A stretch of 26,039 nt of DNA from Suillus spraguei (lineage: Eukaryota; Basidiomycota; Agaricomycetes; Boletales; Suillaceae): NCBI GenBank assembly GCA_016800925.1, contig JABCPU010000801.1:1-26039 (forward strand), read 5' to 3'. The notes under the pieces are model-generated. The model worked only from the letters and a program-made list of their open reading frames with translations. It was not told the DNA's origin and made no database searches. A program made the translations under genes and the position numbers. Of this stretch, positions 18,641 to 26,039 are shown piece after piece; position 1 is the first letter of the stretch; the number at the start of each line of letters is the position of its first letter.

Positions 18641-18817
18641 TATTCCAAAGTGATGTCGAGAATGGCCTTGCATCAGCTTATGTCAATTGAAAGTGCAGAG
18701 TGATCTATAGACTTGGTGGCTGACTTGATATTGCTTTGCTGCCATGGATCTGCATGCGATGTCAGAGATGTACCCAGAACCAAGATGCTGAGAAGATGTA
18801 TTCATGTCAACTGAACC

Positions 18818-19075
18818 TAACTGACGAGACACCGAGACAATACGTTTTCAGCCGAACCAAGCTAACTGACGAGACACCGAGACAATACGTTTTCAGCCGA
18901 AACCAGGCTAACTGACGAGACACCGAGACAATACGTTTTCAAGCCAAACCAGGCTAACTGACGAGAACCGAGACAATACGTTTTCAGCCAACCAGGCTAA
19001 CTGACGAGACACCAGACAATACGTTTTCAGCCAAACAGGCTAACTGATGAGACACCGAGACAATATGTTCCTGTC
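18818..19075. repeat. Tandem repeat of about 45 bp, six copies
   Basis: Units begin TAACTGACGAGACACCGAG at 18818, 18863, 18909, 18955, 18998 and 19041, and include ACAATACGTTTTCAGCC. Spacing of 43-46 bp comes from small indels. There is no palindrome in this unit and no coding potential. Confidence 0.93.
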
Positions 19076-19149
19076 ATCCAAACTTGGACTAACTCTAACT
19101 GAGACATGCCAACTGAACCTATCTGAGCCTAGCATTCATTGGAAACTCA

Positions 19150-22012
19150 CCAAATAGCCGGGCGCCAGGCTATTTCAACTGCAGGTAGCATTAGATGGTG
19201 CATTACAGTTGCACCAAGTTACACTAGCATCCATGGAAAAGTGGCTGAATAGCCGGGCGCCCGCCTATTTCAACTGCAGATAGCATCAGATGGTGCATTG
19301 CAGTTCCACATACCCTCCATAAGAACTGGCAGTCATGAAAAACTAGCTGAATATCCAGGCCCCTGGCTATTTCAACTTCAGGTAGCACCAGGTTGCATCA
19401 CTGTTGCATCACTGTTTCACCAAGTTGCACCAAGTTACCGCCAGGTTGCATCACTGTTGCACCAGGTTGCACCAAGTTTGCACCAAATAGCCGGGCGCCT
19501 GGCTATTTCAACTGCAGATAGCATCAGATGGTGTATTGCAGTTCCACCTACCATCCATAAGAACTGCAGTCATGAAAAAACTAGCTGAATATCCAGGCCC
19601 CTGGCTATTTCAACAGCAGGTAGCACCAGATAGCACCAGGTTGCATCACTGTTGCACCAAGTTACACCAGGTTGCACCAAGTTACGCCAGGTTGCGTCAC
19701 TGTTGCACCAAGTTACACCAGGTTGCACCAAGTTGCATCACTGTTGCATCACTGTTGCACCAAGTTGCACCAAGTTACGCCAGGTTGCGTCACTGTTGCA
19801 CCAGGTTGCACCAAATAGCCGGGCGCCCGGCTATTTCAACTGTAGATAGCATCAGATGGTGCATTGCAGTTCCACCTACCATCCATAAGAACTGGCAGTC
19901 AGGAAAAACTAGCTGAATAGCCAGGCCCCTGGCTATTTCAACTTCAGGTAGCACGAGCTTGCATCACTGTTGCACCAAGTGACATCAGGTTGCATCACTG
20001 TTGCACCAGGTTGCGTCACTGTTGCACCAGGTTGCGTCACTGTTGCACCAGGTTGCGTCACTGTTGCACCAAGTTGCACCAAGTTATGCCAGGTTGCGTC
20101 ACTGTTGCACCAAGTTGCACCAAGTTACACCAGGTTGCGTCACTGTTGCACCAAGTTGCACCAAGTTGCACCAAATAGCCGGGCGCCCGGCTATTTCAAC
20201 TGCAGATAGCATCAGATGGTGTATTGCAGTTCCACCTACCATCCATAAGAACTGGCAGTCATGAACAAACTAGCTGAATAGCCAGGCCCCTGGCTATTTC
20301 AACTTCAGGTAGCACCAGCTTGCATCACTGTTGCACCAAGTTGCACCAAGTTACACCAGGTTGCACCAAGTTACGCCAAGTTGCGTCACTGTTGCACCAG
20401 GTTGCACCAAGTTGCACCAAATAGCCGGGCGCCCGGCTATTTCAACTGCAGATAGCATCAGATGGTGTATTGCAGTTCCACCTACCATCCATAAGAACTG
20501 GCAGTCATGAACAAACTAGCTGAATAGCCAGGCCCCTGGCTATTTCAACTTCAGGTAGCACCAGGTTGCATCACTGTTGCACCAAGTTACACCAAGTTGC
20601 ACCAAGTTACGCCAGGTTGCACCAAGTTACGCCAAGTTGCGTCACTGTTGCACCAGGTTGCACCAAGTTGCACCAAATAGCCGGACGCCCGGCTATTTCA
20701 ACTGCAGATAGCATCAGATGGTGTATTGCAGTTCCACCTACCATCCATAAGAACTGGCAGTCATGAACAAACTAGCTGAATAGCCAGGCCCCTGGCTATT
20801 TCAACTTCAGGTAGCACCAGGTTGCATCACTGTTGCACCAAGTTACACCAGGTTGCACCAAGTTGCATCACTGTTGCACCAAGTTGCACCAAGTTACACC
20901 AGGTTGCACCAAGTTACGCCAAGTTGCGTCACTGTTGCACCAGGTTGCACCAAGTTGCACCAAATAGCCGGGCGCCCGGCTATTTCAACTGCAGATAGCA
21001 TCAGATGGTGTATTGCAGTTCCACCTACCATCCATAAGAACTGGCAGTCATGAAACAAACTAGCTGAATAGCCAGGCCCCTGGCTATTTCAACTTCAGGT
21101 AGCACCAGGTTGCATCACTGTTGCACCAAGTTACACCAGGTTGCACCAAGTTGCATCACTGTTGCACCAAGTTGCACCAAGTTACACCAGGTTGCACCAA
21201 GTTACGCCAAGTTGCGTCACTGTTGCACCAGGTTGCACCAAGTTGCACCAAATAGCCGGGCGCCCGGCTATTTCAACTGCAGATAGCATCAGATGGTGTA
21301 TTGCAGTTCCACCTACCATCCATAAGAACTGGCAGTCATGAACAAACTAGCTGAATAGCCAGGCCCCTGGCTATTTCAACTTCAGGTAGCACCAGGTTGC
21401 ATCACTGTTGCACCAAGTTACACCAGGTTGCACCAAGTTGCATCACTGTTGCACCAAGTTGCACCAAGTTACACCAGGTTGCACCAAGTTACGCCAAGTT
21501 GCGTCACTGTTGCACCAGGTTGCACCAAGTTGCACCAAATAGCCGGGCGCCCGGCTATTTCAACTGCAGATAGCATCAGATGGTGTATTGCAGTTCCACC
21601 TACCATCCATAAGAACTGGCAGTCATGAACAAACTAGCTGAATAGCCAGGCCCCTGGCTATTTCAACTTCAGGTAGCACCAGGTTGCATCACTGTTGCAC
21701 AAGTTACACCAGGTTGCACCGAGTTGCATCACTGTTGCACCAAGTTGCACCAAGTTGCGCCAGGTTGCGTCACTGTTGCACCAGGTTGCACCAAGTTGCA
21801 TCATTGTTGCACCAAGTTGCGCCAAGTTGCACCAGGTTGCGTCACTGTTGCACCAGGTTGCACCAAGTTGCATCGCTGTTGCGCCGAGTTGCGCCAGGTT
21901 GCGTCACTGTTGCACCAGGTTGCACCAAGTTGCATCGCTGTTGCACCAAGTTACACCAGGTTGCACCAAGTTGCACCAAATAGGCGGGCGCCCGGCTATT
22001 TCAACTGCAGGT
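19150..22012. repeat. Satellite with 287-288 bp higher-order unit and two palindromes per unit
   Basis: Each full unit has TAGCCGGGCGCCCGGCTA followed by TTTCAACTGCAG, a unique-looking stretch with CATCAGATGGTG and CCACCTACCATCCATAAG, then a second palindrome TAGCCAGGCCCCTGGCTA followed by TTTCAACTTCAG, then an internal minisatellite of GTTGCACCAA and GTTGCATCACT units. The last full units start near 20675, 20962, 21250 and 21537 and are nearly identical, so homogenisation is recent. Earlier units (19150-20420) vary in the number of inner repeats. Open frames rich in 'HQVAPSC' are read-through of the inner repeat. Confidence 0.97.
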
Positions 22013-22079
22013 TGCATCAGATGGTCGTCTCGATTTGGAAGTTACACCGAGTTGCATCGTGGTTGCATCGTCCAGTCTA

Positions 22080-23649
22080 CCCTAGACTGGACCGTTAAGA
22101 TAATTAGATGTTCTTTGTTAGCTTCAATGAACGCGAGAGTCTCAATACGCTTCCGAAGTAGTCCCACTACATTTGGTGTTTTCGGATACCAAGTGTTCAT
22201 CATCATGTCGTTTGACAAGGACGTTTTTGAGTTTTTGACGACAGTTTTCCGAATACACTTGATGTCATGGTGATTAGGGATGTGGACGGTCACTCGAGGT
22301 TTGTACTGGGGGGGTTCAAGAGGTCGTAGTCGGAGTTCTTGGCAATACATGTGCGGTATTCGTGATCTATAACAAGACAATTGTGTGATAAGAAGGGTCC
22401 TCTGAGGAGGAGGGGAACTGCAAGATTCGGTGCGATAATAGCGCGTATAGCGCGTGAAGTCCAGTCAAGATTAACAGAAGACGGAGACAGGATAAACATA
22501 TTCAGAAAATGAGAAAGGAGAACAAGAATTGTCCATAAACGCGGAATTCGCTTCTATTTTCGTATGCAGTTTGCGAGTGCGAAGGCCGAGCCTTTTGACG
22601 ACGCTTTCGTCAATCAGAACTAAGTGTGAGCCATGGTCAATCAAGGCGTCAACACGTTCAGGAGTTTCAGAAGAAGGGCCTGTCAATAGACATGGCCACA
22701 AAAGGTGGGCGGTTTCAAGAGGGGCTACGCACATATCATCTTCAGAGTCTGATCCATCGTCGAGAACGGACAACGGCATCACAGCTCCCACCGGTGCGAC
22801 AGCGGCTACGGCCTTTGTCTTGGGCTTGGCTGCGTTAGCGTCGGATTTGGTGAGAATCTTGTACGAAGATGCATCTGGCGCGCCGTCGGTGCAGTCTTTG
22901 GATTGGTGAGAGACGTAGAACTTCCTGCATTTGAAACAACCCTTGTGCTTCATTAACAGGGCGCGTTCGTTCTCTGTCAAGGATCCTAGACGGGGCGAGG
23001 AAGAGTTGTATGTTTTAGAGGAGGAAGATGTTTTGCTTGTGGAGGTGGGTGTTGCGTTTGACGACTTATGGAGCTCCTCGGCGATCTTTCTGTGAGACGC
23101 TAAGTCCTCGAGACGTTCGTCATCGAGGTGTTTGACTTCCTCGATCCACTCCTTAAGCGTAAGGTTGTCTGCGAGTTTCGCTCTGAGAATAGGAATCGTC
23201 AGTTCATCACAGACGTTAGCTTCGAGTTGACTCCGTAAGCGAGTGTCAGAGAGATGCATGGAGTCTCCGTATAATAGCGCGTTCTGGTTTTGTAGATCTA
23301 GAGCCCACTCGTAGAAGGTTCGGTTGCCTTGTTGCGAACCCAAGACCTTCTTTCGTAGTTTGTTAGCCCAATGGCTTTCGAGCCAGGCGCCTCTGAGGGC
23401 TTTCATGTAGTCCTTGAATGTTCCTGCGTCGAGGGTTGCTCGCTGGTTGAGATACCAAGTGCGTAAGCGTGGGTCAGTCATCCCAGACGCTATCATCTTG
23501 ACTTGGTCAGCGGCTGCGACAGCTTTGTGGAGGAAGTAAGTTTCGCATGCAGTTTCCCAGTCGCAGGCGACTTGTGGGGTTATTTCACCCGCGGTAAGCT
23601 TGGGCGGCTTGTTGGGCGCGGATTGTTCTACGGTTGCGGATTTTGTCAT
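22080..23649 (-). pseudogene. Truncated Ty3/Gypsy gag-protease fragment
   Basis: The ATG at 23649 starts a 392-codon frame: a Gag core (helical, WYLNQRATL, FYEWALDLQNQNALLYG), a zinc knuckle C238-x2-C241-x6-H248-x4-C253 and an aspartic protease segment VDALIDHGSHLVLIDESVV with the catalytic Asp at 338. The frame breaks near 22495; the protease then continues in another frame at about 22290-22499 (LRGPFLSHNCLVIDHEYRTC). It breaks again in a run of seven C/G bases near 22308-22314 and continues to about 22080. There the sequence enters the 288-bp satellite, so reverse transcriptase, RNase H and integrase are absent. Gag packages element RNA and the protease matures the polyprotein; this copy cannot act alone. 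The match to basidiomycete elements is from family knowledge. Confidence 0.85.
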
Positions 23650-23962
23650 CTTGCGATAACGATATGGTAGTATATGCGTCTGGTCTGATTCAGATCCTGA
23701 TGAAGAGTCGTAATATTTCTTCGTTAGGATGGTTCGAGCAGCGGGTGTGACTTTGGGGATATCGGTGTCAGGGGGGATAGAGACGGTTCAGGGAGAGGAC
23801 GATGTTCAAGGTTCTTCGCACGAAGTCTCGTGGTCAGAGGTGTAGAGACGGTAGGTTGTCTTCGTTTGGAAGGCAGCTCGACATGTCAGGATGTGGGCGG
23901 GTAGCCCGGCGGGTTGAAGGGTAGGCGTTTTAAGATAAGATAAACCAAACAGGTTTCGTTTC
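23650..23962 (-). other. Leader between candidate LTR and gag
   Basis: About 310 bp with no open gene, in the position of the retroelement 5' leader and primer-binding site. The first bases after the LTR edge on the minus strand read GAAACGAAACC; I could not match them to a specific tRNA. Confidence 0.35.
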
Positions 23963-24281
23963 TGTTAAAAAAAAAGTGGAACCTTGTCCGGGAAATGACA
24001 AGGAACACTGAAACGGGTCAGACGAGAGTAACAGGACGAAACTGTGGATTTCTTGAGCGTTGTACTGATATGTAGGTGGTAGTAGGTAGGAGACCCGAGT
24101 CTGTCTTCAACAGTACAAGAATCGCAGAATATAAGGGGATAGGTCACGTGGGATATGATGAGATAAGCGTATGGTAAGCAGTCAGCTTACACATCCATCT
24201 CAGTCGAGATCGCCTTGTCTATAGTTCGAAGCTGTTTGACCGAAGGAATCGATATATCAAATATCTATTGTTGTGACAACA
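23963..24281 (-). repeat. Candidate 5' LTR of the Ty3/Gypsy fragment
   Basis: On the minus strand the segment starts TGTTGTCACAACAATAG, contains a TATA-like CCCTTATATTC with a pyrimidine-rich downstream part, and ends TTAACA. These are the TG...CA ends, promoter and position expected of an LTR about 310 bp before gag. The partner LTR is not in the window, so the edges are a guess. Confidence 0.35.
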
Positions 24282-24389
24282 TCATGAGCATGAACGACGC
24301 TCGTAATTCTTAATCTTTACTGCGACTCACAACAACCCATAGTCTACGCTTCTTTGCCCCTTCCGATCTTCTTGACTATTGAATGTACG

Positions 24390-26039
24390 AGATGCATTAT
24401 CTACGTCTCTGACAAAACGCCTGGCAGCGGTCCATTGCGATTGGCCGTCTTGCTACCCAACATCCTCGCGCTTGGCCCGCTCCGGATGATTTTTGGATGG
24501 GTGTTGATGGTCATATGGTTGCCTGTGCGAGCTGTTCTATGTCATACTAGGACGACTACAGGGGCGCGGGCGAAAGACCGTACACCATAGTCCTATACAA
24601 TGTGTTAGTTCTATTGGTACACAAGGAAGGTGATGTTCTCGATTCTTCCAACTAAGACGCTAACTAGCTTTGTCTTACAGCGGTCCGGCTTGGATTCGAA
24701 GCAATTCGATCTTCTCATGGGCCATTAGCGCGGTTAGTCGCTACCTGCATCACTTGGCTCATTCTTGACTATTTTCTAGGTCTGTTCAGGACTGTGAATT
24801 GTTCTGCAAAACTATCTTTGGCCAAAAGGACTCGTCTCACCAGAATATTCCCATGTCGTACCACGCTGTCGAGCTCCCTTCCAAGCTTCGCTTTGGCTAT
24901 TACCTGTCAGGTACTATGATATATGTGGAACGTCGTGATTTGCTGCTTATAGGTTCCTTATAGATGGCATGATGGAATCGTCACCTGCATGCAATGCAAA
25001 CGAGCAGTACTGGAGACAGTCTCAGCACTCAGGAAGCAGGGACATCAATGTATTGAGTTTACATCTCCTTTGAGTACGCTTTCTATACCTCTCCTCATTC
25101 TCCGTCCTGACAATTTATCAAGACGCAAGTGCGATGGAGGTGTTCCTGGGACTCACATCATCCGACGGTTATAAGAAGATGCTGTCACATCTTGATTCAG
25201 ACCCTATGGCAAGTTTAAATTAAAGATATGCCGTCTATATCTCACACAACCCGACTTGCAGGAGGACAGTTTATTCTTGGTCACCTTGGGTCCCAAATTA
25301 CCGTCCTTCGTTTGTAAGCTGGCTTGTTGGATCGCCAAGACGTTCTTGGGCGACTCCCTCTTCCCGCGTTTCTTCTCGTTGGCACGGGAGAAGTCTGTTT
25401 TGGAATTCACGGATTTCACTGACCAACGGAATAAGGTTGCCGCTGCGTGGTATGAACAGGTAAGCGTATTGACATTTAGGGACTTTCCTTTGTTAATACC
25501 CCCCAGGTATGGGACAAATACGGTTTCGATGGAATCATCGCACCTGTGCAGTCCCTTCCAGTGATACCTCACGGGTAAGTTTCCGCACCTTCCTTCTCGG
25601 TTGTGAAGCTCATAATCTCCAGGGGTGCGACATACTTGTCCGTGCTCGCAGCCGCTACCATTACGTACAACGTTATCGACTCTCCTGGCGGCACCATACC
25701 AGTGACGCGCGTCAATTCAGATACCGACAACCTGTCAACAGATTTTGTAGTAGGCGCCTCAGGCCGATCGAAAATGTTCGAGACCCGTATGTACTTGGGC
25801 AAGAATCCTGTTTACGATCCCAAAGCGATGGAGGGGTGGCGGTCTTTTTTCAAAGTCTTCGTAGCGTTGGACACTTTATCATACATACATATCTCTATCA
25901 CGGGGCATTGTTGTTCCATAGATTTGTCTGTTATTGATGTGCATGAGATGTGCGAGTCGATTTCTGTTGCCAATAATGGTGAGGAAGCCTCGACATACGA
26001 AATCTTTGGATATAGATATATATTGGAGCAATGATGGAG
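24390..26039 (+). pseudogene. Decayed fatty-acid-amide-hydrolase-like amidase (amidase signature family)
   Basis: Exons on the plus strand: a degenerate piece about 24400-24590, then 24681-24732 (EAIRSSHGPLAR), 24780-24910 (SVQDCELFCKTIFG ... LRFGYYLS), 24964-25073, 25123-25208 (ASAMEVFLGLTSSDGYKKM), 25262-25459, 25507-25574 (VWDKYGFDGIIAPVQ) and 25623 onward (TIPVTRV). Phases match throughout, except that 24990-24999 holds TGCAATGCAA, a 5-base tandem duplication that shifts the frame inside SSPAC..KRAVLET. The intron 25209-25261 has a GC donor (GCAAGT). The family hydrolyses amide bonds with a Ser-Ser-Lys triad in a GGSSGGE-type block; here the matching site reads TPGSGPLRLA, so the motif is not recognisable. 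After DPKAMEG the usual LPVGVQVVG-type block is also scrambled. N-terminal exons with the catalytic Lys are not seen. I call it a pseudogene next to the retroelement. Confidence 0.75.

Noticed and set aside
19298..22273. Plus-strand open frames rich in HQVAPSC and CTRLRHC
   Set aside because: Read-through of the GTTGCACCAA inner repeat of the satellite; identical frames recur every 287-288 bp.

Overview
The window looks like a repeat-rich, probably subtelomeric stretch of a basidiomycete (mushroom-type) fungal genome. Evidence: short 50-90 nt GT-AG introns with a few GC-AG introns; a Ty3/Gypsy gag-protease fragment of the kind common in basidiomycetes; a fatty-acid-amide-hydrolase-like amidase broken by many small introns; and a split gene that joins OrsD-type zinc fingers to a RecQ-family helicase, the architecture of fungal telomere-linked helicases. 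No TTAGGG array is present, so the chromosome end itself is not in the window. No rRNA, tRNA or CRISPR was seen.

Layout, left to right. 1-1228: diverged duplications, no gene. 1229-2846: minisatellite built on an 11-base motif. 2847-3920: spacer, followed by the same 11-base motif in inverted orientation. 3925-5220 (minus): truncated copy A' of a multi-exon gene. 5592-7210: satellite with a 49-bp unit. 7386-11644 (minus): gene A, an intact-looking multi-exon gene of about 1,200 codons with a possible ParB/sulfiredoxin-like N-terminal domain (NGxHR motif). 12273-18062 (minus): gene B, an OrsD zinc-finger plus RecQ-like helicase gene with several single-base frame breaks. 18230-22010: three repeat blocks, ending in a 287-288 bp satellite. 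22080-24281 (minus): truncated Ty3/Gypsy element with a candidate LTR. 24390-26039 (plus): decayed amidase gene.

The most striking signal is a short palindrome, core AAGCGGGCGCCCGCTT, that recurs through genes A', A and B. I resolved 18 introns by reading-frame continuity across both flanks, and 13 of them carry this palindrome or a variant. In three introns of gene B the palindrome abuts and supplies the 3' splice site. The same core is the heart of the 49-bp satellite, and a sister form (TAGCCGGGCGCCCGGCTA) is in the 288-bp satellite. This looks like a family of introner-like palindromic elements that also seeds tandem arrays.

Genes A and B lie on the same strand, share the intron palindromes, and A has a second partial copy nearby. 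I infer, but cannot prove, that A and B form a two-gene mobile or subtelomere-maintenance module.
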